In this document: positions 15,739-25,300 of the stretch, piece by piece
How positions within the stretch are numbered: the first letter of the stretch is position 1
Layout: each line of letters begins with the position of its first letter
Virus record (IMG/VR): IMGVR_UViG_3300044845_000899
Span: 1 to 26,722 of that record
Source: a virus
DNA: 26,722 nucleotides
Reading direction: 5' to 3' (one strand)
Notes under the pieces: generated by a model
What the model saw: only the letters and a program-made list of their open reading frames with translations
Database searches by the model: none
Told to the model about the DNA's origin: nothing
Made by a program: the position numbers and the translations under genes

Positions 15739-18725
15739 TGGCAGTAAATACGACAACAACAAAATATTTTTATCCGCCAAGACCTGGTAGTGGGGCTGCG
15801 ACTTTTTCCGACAACATTGTAGGTTTACAAACTGTTGAAGGGGGAGGTTTAACGCAAGGTAATTTTGAGTTTACAACTTCGGTTACAGAAAAAGTTAATA
15901 GAAATTTTAATGTTGGAGCATTTTCCGAACCGTTAAGTTTACAATCGTTAAACATTGAAGATGTTAATGAAAGTAGAAGAATTATTGCAACTCAGTTTAG
16001 GGTTTATCCTAATTATGATGTTTCACAAGTTCTCAACTTTTCGATGTATGGTTCTTTACGTAAAAGATTCCAAGTATCCGCAACGAAAATTATTAATTAT
16101 TTTCCTGCCTCTTTAGACGTTCAATTTTCAAACTTAGTATTTGTTACAGGTGCAACTGCAGTTAATGTCAGTTATGACCCTATTGAAGACGAAACTTATT
16201 TTCAAATTAATGTTGATAGGATTAATAATCCTTTTGATATTGATTATTCTATAAGTGCTGCAACCAATCTAAATTTAAGGGAAATCACAACTTCACCATA
16301 TAGAAATTTATATAACACTTATTTAGACTATTGTGTTAGTATAAACGATAATATATTCAAAATAAATTCATTTCAACCATCGGATACATTAGGTACTGGT
16401 TATATTAGTTTTTATGTTTCAGGTGCTCCTTTTGGTGAATCGGCAACTACAGTTTTCGAAGAATACCAAATTAGACCGAATGATTTAATTACTGATAAGA
16501 TATTTGCAGAAAATTTTGATGAAGTTGAAAAATTCTTATTAAATAGGTTAATAAGACCTGAATACACTGCGGTGTTTCAAATTCCTGCTCAAACTGAAAA
16601 TGGGGAATTTTTTACAGATTACCAACAAGTTACTTGGCCTAAAGACGGCCCTTGGAACTTAGATATTAGGTCATTACAATTTGATGGTTATTTGGCTCAA
16701 TTGGATGCAATTGCGGAAAATTTAGATTCGTTTAAAACAAATTTAATTTCAAGATTTTTGGTGACAGACTCGTTAAAAGAGTTTGATACTATGGGTCAAA
16801 AAGTTGAGAAGATATTTCAAATTTATGGTAGAAGTTTTGACCAAATAAAACAATTCATAGATGCATTGGCTTATATGAATTCGGTTAACTACAATCCATC
16901 TAATGATATACCATCACAATTACTTGTTAATCTTGCTCAAACATTAGGGTGGTCATCAAATTTCTCACCAATTACGGATGAAGATTTTTTAGAATCGATA
17001 TTTGGAAATACTTCAACACCAACTTATCCTGGTTACACAAGAGCTTTAACACCTACTGAAATTAATTACGCATATTATCGTAATTTAATTATTAATGCCT
17101 CTTACTTATTTAAATCAAAAGGAACAAGAAGGTCAGTTGAATTTTTAATGAGGTTAATTGGGGCTCCGGATTCATTAGTTGAATATAATGAACATATCTA
17201 TTTAGCCGACCAAAAGATTAATTTAGACCAATTCTATACGCAATGGGCTACAATATCAGGAGGGACTTATGTTGATAATACTCCGGCTTATTTGCCTGGT
17301 GAAACATATAAAATTAGAGGTAATGTTTATTCTGCTTATACATCAATCGCAACATATGAAGATGTATCGATAAGGTTAGATGAATACCCTATTGATAGTT
17401 TAGGTTTTCCAAAAGCTCCTGTTAATACCGAAAGTTATTTTTTCCAAGTTGGTTCAGGATGGTATGAATCAACCCCACAACATAGAAGTCCGGATGAAGT
17501 GATTATTACCGGTGATGTTTATACCGGTCAAAACTATAATATCCAAACTAGTTTAAGTCCATTTACTTATGGACAACCGTATTTAGATAGATTTAGACAA
17601 TTCCCTTACATGACTGAAGGGTTTAAGTTAAAAAAAGTTGTTGATAATAAAAAGTCTTGGTTAGAAGAAGATAATAAAATTAGAGTATCGACTGAGGGTG
17701 ATTATAATGCCTATTATTATGTTGACGATGAAAAACTAGTATTAAATGTTAAAAATGTAGATTTATTTTTAAATCCTTCCCAAGGTCTTGTTTATGATGT
17801 TTGGAGACAATCGGTTAGTTATGATTACCCAATACCTGAATCCGGATTAACTGTTGGTTATCCTGTTCCGGGAGGTGTGGATTGGACTTATATTAATCCT
17901 GAACCTAAAAAGAAAACATTCTTTGAATTCTCACAAACGTTTTGGGAGAATATGATTAATGTTAGAAATCGACAATACATTAGTGATGGTAAAACAGGAG
18001 GATATCCAACATTACAATCTATATGGTGGAAATACATTGAATCTGAGGCGACAGTTGGATTACCAAATAGCAAATATACTTATCAAAAACTTATTGATTA
18101 TGTTACAGGTATTGGTCCTTATTGGATGAAATTGGTGGAACAAATGTTTCCTGCCACAACAATTTGGAATACCGGTGTTAAATTGGAGAACTCAGTTTTA
18201 CATAAACAAAAATTTGTTTATAGAAGACAAAGAGGATGTCAATTCGTTCCGGTTCCTGTTAATCCTTGTTTTATAATTAGTAATATCTTCGATTATAATT
18301 GTGCAACCGAATCAACTGAATTTTTTGTATATCCATGGTTAAATGGGGACCCTAATGTTGGTAATTTTAATAGTATTTTGGCAAATCGAATTGATAATAT
18401 GTTATCTCAAAATGGTTTAACATTAAATGATTGTGTACAAAATTCTGTGGAGACTCAATGGTATGTTGATTTAAGAATTGGTGGTGAATTATTAATTAAA
18501 GAACCATTTTATGTAGGTTATGGATATACAGATGTACCAACACTACAAATGTGGAGGATTGCATTATTCGATAATCTATCATTATTATACGATTATGGGT
18601 TTACATACGAAATTGATGGAAATATATTAAAAATAGAAAGTTTAACTTGTACGGAAAGAAATATTGATGAATTGTTAACTTTAAATGTGGGAATACAAAT
18701 AAATATAAATTGTAATACTAACTAA
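15738..18725 (+). CDS. Baseplate wedge protein with gpI/gp7-like segment (995 aa)
   Basis: Residues ~350-485 look like the P2 gpI / tail-protein-I fold, which pairs with gp6/gpJ in contractile tails (T4 gp7 plays the matching role). A helical stretch leads to PSQLLVNLAQTLGWSSNF, the usual L-x-x-L-A-x-x-L-G-W segment. Then AYYRNLIINASYLFKSKGTR and SVEFLMRLIGAP follow, matching R-x-L-I-x-x-A-x-x-L-x-K-x-K-G-T-R...E-x-x-L-x-x-x-G. The total of 995 residues is near T4 gp7 (1032). The N-terminal third is beta-rich, and the C-terminal half is long, Tyr-rich and unassigned. Together with the gp25-like and gp6-like genes it completes the three-part conserved wedge. Gene order is W-J-(five genes)-I instead of the compact W-J-I of P2. 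It shares one base with both neighbouring genes. gp7 versus gpI naming is uncertain. Confidence 0.7.
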   Translation: MAVNTTTTKYFYPPRPGSGAATFSDNIVGLQTVEGGGLTQGNFEFTTSVTEKVNRNFNVGAFSEPLSLQSLNIEDVNESRRIIATQFRVYPNYDVSQVLNFSMYGSLRKRFQVSATKIINYFPASLDVQFSNLVFVTGATAVNVSYDPIEDETYFQINVDRINNPFDIDYSISAATNLNLREITTSPYRNLYNTYLDYCVSINDNIFKINSFQPSDTLGTGYISFYVSGAPFGESATTVFEEYQIRPNDLITDKIFAENFDEVEKFLLNRLIRPEYTAVFQIPAQTENGEFFTDYQQVTWPKDGPWNLDIRSLQFDGYLAQLDAIAENLDSFKTNLISRFLVTDSLKEFDTMGQKVEKIFQIYGRSFDQIKQFIDALAYMNSVNYNPSNDIPSQLLVNLAQTLGWSSNFSPITDEDFLESIFGNTSTPTYPGYTRALTPTEINYAYYRNLIINASYLFKSKGTRRSVEFLMRLIGAPDSLVEYNEHIYLADQKINLDQFYTQWATISGGTYVDNTPAYLPGETYKIRGNVYSAYTSIATYEDVSIRLDEYPIDSLGFPKAPVNTESYFFQVGSGWYESTPQHRSPDEVIITGDVYTGQNYNIQTSLSPFTYGQPYLDRFRQFPYMTEGFKLKKVVDNKKSWLEEDNKIRVSTEGDYNAYYYVDDEKLVLNVKNVDLFLNPSQGLVYDVWRQSVSYDYPIPESGLTVGYPVPGGVDWTYINPEPKKKTFFEFSQTFWENMINVRNRQYISDGKTGGYPTLQSIWWKYIESEATVGLPNSKYTYQKLIDYVTGIGPYWMKLVEQMFPATTIWNTGVKLENSVLHKQKFVYRRQRGCQFVPVPVNPCFIISNIFDYNCATESTEFFVYPWLNGDPNVGNFNSILANRIDNMLSQNGLTLNDCVQNSVETQWYVDLRIGGELLIKEPFYVGYGYTDVPTLQMWRIALFDNLSLLYDYGFTYEIDGNILKIESLTCTERNIDELLTLNVGIQININCNTN

Positions 18726-20857
18726 TGGCTCTTAATTATAATATAAATGTAACGGGAGATTGTTTTAATACCTCAAATGGGGTGATTGATTTAACGATGT
18801 CTAATGGTACGTCGCCTTATACTGTTCAATGGATTGAGCCATCATTTCCAACAAACATAATATTATCTTCGATAACTAAAACTAATTTAGTCGGAGGGAC
18901 ATATAGTATTGAAGTAACTGATAGTTCATTACCAACTAATCAAGTTATATATATTAATATCCCTGTTTCGAATGGGGTATGTTGTAGTATAACAAATGTT
19001 AATAATACAACTTGCTCACTTAATAATGGGTCTGTTACAGGTACTTCAACGACACAATACTCTTCAACAAATTATTATTTATATCAAAATAATAATGTTT
19101 ATGTTCAATCCGCATCAACAAATCTTAATAATGTTGTCTTTGACAACTTAAGTGCTGGGACTTACTATATGACGGTTTTAGACCTTGGAGGTTGTACTGG
19201 AAGAAGTGAAAGTTTTATAGTTGAAGAATCGGAAGTACTAAATTATGGTTTATACATGGTTCCAAATTCGTCTTGTGGAGGGACCCCAATTGGTAAAATT
19301 AGTGTAACAGGTATAACAGGACAACCTCCGTTTAGTTATTTATGGAATAACGGACAAACAGGTTCTACCATAACAGGTTTAACTTCAGGTCAATATTCAG
19401 TTATAGTTACTGATGGTTATGGGTGTAATTTAGGTAAAAACGAAACAGTGACTGATGTTGACCCAATAGGGTTTGGTATTTTCACTGTTGTATCACCAAC
19501 TTGTTTTAATTCTGACGGTTCGGTTAGTTTAACAATTACCGGTGGTACTGCCCCATATTATTATTCTGCTTCAACAGGGGTGGTTGAAGTTTCATATTCA
19601 AAAACTTTTACAATTTCGGGGTTGTATTCAGGGACTTACGGGTTTTTAGTTACAGACGCAGGACTTTGTACTTTAAATGTTGAAACATCATTGATTCCAC
19701 CAAACGGTATTAATTCGGTGTCTGTTCAAACAACTAATTCAACTTGTTCAAGTGTTGATGGTAAAATTTTAATTTCAGTTATTGGTGGAGAAACACCATA
19801 TACATATACTTTAATTTCTCCTGGGGGTGACACTAACAATATTAGTAATAACCAAACCGCTCAATTATTTGAGAATTTATCTGAAGGAACTTATTCGATA
19901 GGGGTTAGTGATAGTTCAGGATGTTCTTATATTGAGGAGGTTTATATTATGACTGATAATCAGTATACTATATCAACATCAGTTACAGGTACTTCTTGTA
20001 ATCAAGTGAATGGTTTCATAGGTGTTACGGTTAGTTCAGGAATTACATTTCCACTTAATTATTCTATTGATAATGGGATATATGATATCTTAAATACAAA
20101 TTTAACTGCGGTAACCTTTAATAATATTTCTGCCGGAACACACACGGTTACAGTGACTGATGGGGCCGGATGTGTTCAATCTTCTAGTGTATTAGTTACC
20201 GGAAGTGAAAGATTGGATTATTCACTGTATAGTATTTCTTGTGGCACGGGTAATAGTGGTAAAATAACTGCGTTTATAAATTCAGGTCTGCCTCCATTTA
20301 CTTTCTATTGGTCTGATAATGTGCCAAACAATCCTCAACAAATTCAAGTATCAGGTTTAACGGGTGGAACTTATAGTTTAACTATTGTAGATAGTGGTGG
20401 GTGTTCATTAGTTAGAAGTGCCTCAATTAGTTGTTTTGCTAGTTTAACATCATATCAAACTTATGTTATGGGTGAGGAAGTTTTCAATATTGAATCGCCA
20501 ACTAAGTTTGGTTTATTACAAATGTTGAATGAAGGTTTTTATGATTTAACATTGGATAATGAAGGGTGTGATTTAGTAAGTGCGACATTCACTGCAAAAG
20601 TGTCGGTAACACCGCTTGATTTAACAACTAGTGAACTATTTTTTACAACTACTTCGTTAAATGTCGGGCCAACGGATAATGAATATTATGATACCATTAA
20701 ACAGTTATTATTGACGGTTCCGGGAATTGCGAATGTTACCATAAACGCTTTAACAAATCAAATTACGATTGAGACAACAAGAGGTGATGATACTTTAAAT
20801 GGTCAAGAAATTATTATTGATTTGATTATAGAGTATGATATAATGTGCTTAACATAA
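18725..20857 (+). CDS. SprB-repeat-like adhesin/fibre protein (710 aa, about seven repeats)
   Basis: About seven divergent units of 70-85 residues fill residues 1-570. Each has a Cys near its start, a G-x-I-x-[LV]-x-x-x-G-x-x-P-[YF]-x-[YF]-x-[WS] stretch, then [LI]-x-x-G-[TQ]-Y-x-[VI]-x-[VL]-x-D and a Gly-Cys. Clear examples are ISVTGITGQPPFSYLW (192-207) with GLTSGQYSVIVTDGYGC (218-234), and GLTGGTYSLTIVDSGGC (544-560). This matches the SprB repeat, best known from the Flavobacterium gliding adhesin SprB and other Bacteroidota surface proteins. Residues ~571-710 form a different terminal domain. There is no signal peptide, as expected for a virion part. The regularly placed cysteines could pair. 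It starts inside the wedge-gene stop (TAATG), so it is probably a tail fibre or host-binding protein; that role is inferred. Confidence 0.82.
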   Translation: MALNYNINVTGDCFNTSNGVIDLTMSNGTSPYTVQWIEPSFPTNIILSSITKTNLVGGTYSIEVTDSSLPTNQVIYINIPVSNGVCCSITNVNNTTCSLNNGSVTGTSTTQYSSTNYYLYQNNNVYVQSASTNLNNVVFDNLSAGTYYMTVLDLGGCTGRSESFIVEESEVLNYGLYMVPNSSCGGTPIGKISVTGITGQPPFSYLWNNGQTGSTITGLTSGQYSVIVTDGYGCNLGKNETVTDVDPIGFGIFTVVSPTCFNSDGSVSLTITGGTAPYYYSASTGVVEVSYSKTFTISGLYSGTYGFLVTDAGLCTLNVETSLIPPNGINSVSVQTTNSTCSSVDGKILISVIGGETPYTYTLISPGGDTNNISNNQTAQLFENLSEGTYSIGVSDSSGCSYIEEVYIMTDNQYTISTSVTGTSCNQVNGFIGVTVSSGITFPLNYSIDNGIYDILNTNLTAVTFNNISAGTHTVTVTDGAGCVQSSSVLVTGSERLDYSLYSISCGTGNSGKITAFINSGLPPFTFYWSDNVPNNPQQIQVSGLTGGTYSLTIVDSGGCSLVRSASISCFASLTSYQTYVMGEEVFNIESPTKFGLLQMLNEGFYDLTLDNEGCDLVSATFTAKVSVTPLDLTTSELFFTTTSLNVGPTDNEYYDTIKQLLLTVPGIANVTINALTNQITIETTRGDDTLNGQEIIIDLIIEYDIMCLT

Positions 20858-20858
20858 C

Positions 20859-21164
20859 ATGACACAAATTACTATTACAGATATTTCAGGAGGAACATAT
20901 CCAATTAGTGTATACATTGCGGATGTATATGGTAATAATCGTTATTTATTAGGGACAATTAACTCTGGTCCTGTACCACCAACAGTTTATTATAATACTG
21001 TAATACCAACAATATTTAATACCGCTCCGGAAATTATGTTATTGTTAGTGGATGATAATGATTGTGAGATTTTTAAAATACTTGATTGTACGTTTGGTTG
21101 TACATTTAACATTACTATTGAATTGGTATCTTGTACCGTTAATATCAATATTACTGAAGCATAG
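20859..21164 (+). CDS. Small beta-rich protein of unknown function (101 aa)
   Basis: The 101-residue frame begins one base after the SprB-like gene stops, with a CATAAC leader and no Shine-Dalgarno. It has alternating hydrophobic residues typical of beta strands (ITITDISGGTYPISVYIAD) and four cysteines in its last third (DCEIF, LDCTFGCTF, VSCTV). The SGGTYPISVYIAD piece resembles the S-x-G-T-Y-x-V-x-V-x-D end of a SprB-type unit, so this could be a detached partial repeat or an accessory fibre domain. A hairpin terminator candidate overlaps its stop codon. Coding status rests on position, frame and composition. Confidence 0.62.
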   Translation: MTQITITDISGGTYPISVYIADVYGNNRYLLGTINSGPVPPTVYYNTVIPTIFNTAPEIMLLLVDDNDCEIFKILDCTFGCTFNITIELVSCTVNINITEA

Positions 21165-21200
21165 TTTATTTCTTAAAGAATAAACAACTCATTTTTTATT
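21164..21200 (+). terminator. Possible intrinsic terminator after the 101-residue gene
   Basis: GTTTATT (21164-21170) pairs with AATAAAC (21179-21185) around an 8-base loop, and a T-rich run (ATTTTTTATTTT) follows from 21191. The stem is A/T-rich and the T run starts five bases after it, so termination would be weak. It sits between the SprB-like unit and the next TATTTAT element, a logical place for a transcript end. Confidence 0.42.
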
Positions 21201-21229
21201 TTAATATTACTGAAATAGGATAGTCGTGG

Positions 21230-21245
21230 TATTTATTTAATAAAA
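21230..21245 (+). promoter_or_regulatory. Candidate late-promoter-like element before the Thr/Pro-stalk gene
   Basis: TATTTATTTAATAAAA begins 23 bases before the ATG at 21253, the same spacing as at 6183 (23) and 14806 (24). It follows a possible terminator in an 88-base gap, consistent with a new transcript for the last two genes. Confidence 0.42.
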
Positions 21246-21252
21246 ACATCGA

Positions 21253-22335
21253 ATGTCAATATATTCTATTCTTGTTACTAATAATGCGCCTGGATGTGTT
21301 TCCGAAATTGAACAACAATTAACGGTAACAGCGTGTACTCAATACATTATTAGTCTCACTTCAAATTCAACATCATTAGGACCATTTAACATTTATTTAG
21401 ATGATTTTATTTACTACTCTGCAGTAACTCGAAATAATTTTTTAGATGGGGTTGTTGTGAATGTTGACTGTATAACACCAACGCCAACTAATACACCAAC
21501 TAATACGCCAACACCAACACAAACTCCGACAAATACTGAGACACCTACTAATACACCTACTAATACTCCAACCCCTACTCAAACAGGTACGTCAGGATTA
21601 ACACCTACCCCAACACCAACAAATACGGAAACTCCAACTCAAACGCCAACAAATACGGAAACTCCAACTAATACTCCAACTAATACACCTACAAATACGG
21701 GAACTCCAACTCCTACACCGACGCCTACTATGGCGGCGTTCTATGCTTATATCTTTGCTGAACCTCAAGACTCAACAGATGATACTGATTTACTTAATTT
21801 TGCGACAACAGGAGGAGCAATTGATTGGTATTCTTATTATTCTGCGACAGTCCCTAATGATAACTCAGGAAGTTACAGTAATGATTTAGATGTTTACGCT
21901 CATCAACCATCATTTATTAATGGTACAGGTAATTTTGTTAAACCTGACGACTTAAAGGCTCCAATAGCTCAAGTTAATGGACAAATGATAAATGGTCTTA
22001 GTCAAAGTATTTATACATTTGGTTCAATAGAGGTTAATTCATCGATGGTTACACCATCTGAAGAGTATTTTTACACTATTTGGATACCATTAAACGGTGT
22101 TAATGGTTCTCTAACTGACATGACAATTGATGTTGGAACTAATCTTGGTGGTGATGAAATTTATAGTAATATTGGGACCATTGTTGGTACTACGGCACTT
22201 AATGTGAACGTTACATCCGGAGCTGCAATACCTGCTGGGACTTATCGAGTATTATGGGTAAGTCCACAATTTATATTACCAATACTAACACCGTTATCAG
22301 GTTCACTATATTTTAGAGGTGACACTAAAAGTTAA
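21253..22335 (+). CDS. Fibre-like protein with a Thr/Pro stalk between two domains (360 aa)
   Basis: There are three parts. Residues 1-74 are a small beta-type domain with Cys15, Cys28 and Cys73; its opening ([12 protein letters not shown]) looks like the end of a SprB-type repeat. Residues 75-159 are a low-complexity stalk of Thr-Pro-Thr, Asn-Thr-Pro, Gln-Thr and Glu-Thr units, interrupted once by GTSGL. Residues 160-360 form a distinct C-terminal domain with aromatic strands ([19 protein letters not shown]) and an [16 protein letters not shown] ending; it starts at Met160, which could also serve as an internal start. Thr/Pro stalks in secreted bacterial proteins are extended and often glycosylated linkers. 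In this phage context an extended linker carrying a terminal binding domain is a reasonable inference. The function of the end domain is unknown. Confidence 0.78.
   Translation: MSIYSILVTNNAPGCVSEIEQQLTVTACTQYIISLTSNSTSLGPFNIYLDDFIYYSAVTRNNFLDGVVVNVDCITPTPTNTPTNTPTPTQTPTNTETPTNTPTNTPTPTQTGTSGLTPTPTPTNTETPTQTPTNTETPTNTPTNTPTNTGTPTPTPTPTMAAFYAYIFAEPQDSTDDTDLLNFATTGGAIDWYSYYSATVPNDNSGSYSNDLDVYAHQPSFINGTGNFVKPDDLKAPIAQVNGQMINGLSQSIYTFGSIEVNSSMVTPSEEYFYTIWIPLNGVNGSLTDMTIDVGTNLGGDEIYSNIGTIVGTTALNVNVTSGAAIPAGTYRVLWVSPQFILPILTPLSGSLYFRGDTKS
21475..21729 (+). repeat. Thr/Pro-rich low-complexity coding repeat
   Basis: This is a DNA tract of mostly ACN-CCN codons encoding repeats such as [15 protein letters not shown]. 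Two longer related copies of the unit [17 protein letters not shown] flank the central GTSGL interruption. Synonymous third positions vary (CCA, CCT, CCG; ACA, ACT, ACG), so the repetition is clearer in protein than in DNA. Confidence 0.85.
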
Positions 22336-22365
22336 TAAATAATAATAAAATCAAACAAACATAAA

Positions 22366-25300
22366 ATGGCGTTTCCATATAAAAATCCTACATCATTAAG
22401 TCTTCTAAATTCACCTGAAGGTGTTACTTTAACTAATCCACAAGGGACTAATTTTTCAGTTTCACAAGTTGGGGGTTATCAAGAGGTGTATTACACAGAT
22501 AATTTAAAATTGACTTTTAGTGGTACTGGCTCTCAAACACTTTCAGCTAATACTGTTCCAATACAGATTTCGGTACAACCAAATTCGGGATTACAATGGA
22601 CTATCTTAACACTTAATTCTGATAATATTTCATCAGGAAGAAGAAAACTTGGAATGCAAGTTTATGTTTATGAAACGGATACTGTTTATCAATACTACAT
22701 ACCTGATTACGATGTCTTATGGGGTAATCTTACAGGTTTAACAGGTAGTTCAGCAATAACACAACAATCAACATTTACAACAGTAAACGCTAGGTCTCAA
22801 GCGGGTAGGGATTTTATTAGCGCTTGGACCGGTTCAACAATTGAGGGTATTGATGGTGTTACAAGAGATGATGCCAAATGGAGAATAGTTAGCTCCACTG
22901 ACATTCAAATTACAGGTGGAACATATTATTCTGCGACAACAACTTTAGATTTATTCAATAACACCGGAGGTACTGTAACAATAACAGGATTTACAGGAAC
23001 AATAACCGGTGGAACATATAATAGTGGTACTGAAACGTTAACACTTAATAATAGTGATGGAAGTGAAGTAGAAATTTCAGGATTCACATCAGGTACAGGG
23101 TCAGCCCTTTCGGTTGGTGATGGTGTTACTACAGTGTTTCCTGTTTCAGGTATTACATTTGTTAACGCTACTGTAACTAATAATGGCAACGGTAATATTA
23201 CCGTTACTACTTCTGCAGGAACAAGCGGGACTTCAGGTACAAGTGGAACTTCGGGTGTTAATGGAACATCGGGAACAAGTGGTACTTCAGGGACTAGTGG
23301 AACAACAGGGACAAGTGGTACTTCAGGGACTAGTGGAACAAGTGGGACCTCAGGAACTAGTGGGACTTCAGGGACATCAGGGATTGACGGTACCTCAGGT
23401 ACAAGTGGAACTTCAGGAACATCAGGTACTTCAGGGACTACCGGAACATCAGGAACTAGTGGTATTGATGGAACATCAGGTACTAGCGGTATTGATGGGA
23501 CATCGGGGACTTCAGGTATTGACGGAACATCAGGGACTTCGGGTATTGACGGAACATCAGGTACTAGTGGTATTGACGGAACATCAGGTACTAGTGGTAT
23601 TGACGGAACATCAGGGACTTCAGGTATTGACGGAACATCAGGGACTTCGGGTATTGATGGGACATCGGGAACTAGCGGTATTGATGGGACATCGGGGACT
23701 TCAGGTATTGACGGAACATCAGGGACTTCGGGTATTGACGGAACATCAGGTACTTCGGGTATTGACGGAACATCAGGTACAAGTGGTATTGATGGTACAT
23801 CGGGAACTAGCGGTATTGATGGTACATCGGGGACAAGTGGTACGGATGGAACTTCAGGAACTAGCGGAACTTCAGGAACGGATGGTACTTCAGGAACAAG
23901 TGGTATAGATGGAACTTCAGGTACTAGTGGTACGGATGGAACATCAGGTACAAGTGGTACAGATGGAACTTCAGGAACTAGCGGAACTTCAGGAACAGAT
24001 GGTACTTCAGGTACTAGTGGTATAGATGGTACTTCAGGAACAAGTGGTACGGATGGAACATCAGGGACTTCGGGTATTGACGGAACATCAGGTACTAGTG
24101 GTACGAATGGAACTTCAGGGACTAGTGGAACAACAGGGACATCAGGTACAGATGGTACTTCAGGTACTAGTGGTACTTCAGGTCTTAGTGGTGTTAATGG
24201 TACTTCAGGTACAAGTGGAACAACAGGTACTAGTGGTACAAGTGGAATTGATGGTACTTCAGGGACTAGTGGTACGGATGGTACTTCAGGGACATCAGGT
24301 ACTGATGGAACTTCAGGTACAAGCGGTACAGATGGTACTTCAGGGACTAGCGGTACGGATGGTACTAGTGGTACTTCAGGAACAGATGGAACATCAGGTA
24401 CAAGTGGTATTGATGGTACTTCAGGTACAGACGGAACTAGTGGTACTTCAGGTACGGATGGTACTTCAGGAACAAGCGGTACAGATGGTACTTCAGGTAC
24501 TAGTGGTACGGATGGTACATCAGGTACTAGCGGTACGGACGGAACTTCAGGAACAGACGGTACTTCAGGAACAAGCGGTACAGATGGTACATCAGGTACT
24601 TCAGGTACAGATGGAACTTCAGGGACAAGTGGAATAGATGGTACTTCAGGTACATCAGGAACAAGCGGAATAGATGGAACTTCGGGAACGGATGGTACTT
24701 CAGGGACTAGCGGTACGGATGGTACTTCAGGAACAAGCGGTACAGATGGTACTTCAGGTACTAGTGGTACGGATGGTACATCAGGTACTAGCGGTACGGA
24801 CGGAACTAGCGGTACGGACGGAACTTCAGGTACTAGTGGAACAGATGGTACATCAGGAACAAGTGGTACAGACGGAACTTCGGGAACTAGCGGTACGGAC
24901 GGAACTTCAGGGACAAGCGGTACGGACGGAACTTCAGGGACAAGCGGTACGGATGGTACATCAGGAACTAGCGGTACTGATGGAACTTCAGGGACAAGCG
25001 GAATAGATGGTACTTCAGGTACTAGTGGTACATCAGGTATTGATGGGACTTCAGGGACTAGCGGAACAGACGGAACTTCAGGAACAAGCGGAACAGACGG
25101 TACATCAGGTACTTCGGGAACAGATGGTACTTCGGGAACAGATGGAACATCAGGTACTTCAGGTACGGATGGCACATCAGGAACTAGCGGTACTGATGGA
25201 ACTTCAGGGACAAGCGGTACGGATGGTACATCAGGAACAAGTGGAACAGATGGTACTAGCGGTACAAGTGGTACATCAGGTATTGATGGAACTTCAGGGA

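Noticed and set aside
21146-21214. Short direct repeat AATATTACTGAA on both sides of the 101-residue gene's stop
   Set aside because: A 12-base A/T-rich match is easily due to chance or a tiny local duplication. No element borders or function are visible.
23461-23838. Regular 27-bp repeats that could be mistaken for a CRISPR array
   Set aside because: The units are contiguous without unique spacers and encode a continuous Gly-X-Y protein in frame.
22926-25175. A 749-residue open frame on the - strand with Val-Pro-Glu/Asp/Ser/Leu repeats
   Set aside because: It is the antisense of the Gly-Thr-Ser/Asp tract. The 9-bp unit happens to lack stops on the opposite strand, and the frame extends without a change in character into the antisense of the fibre head. 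The + frame is longer, continues past the window, and joins a plausible fibre head.
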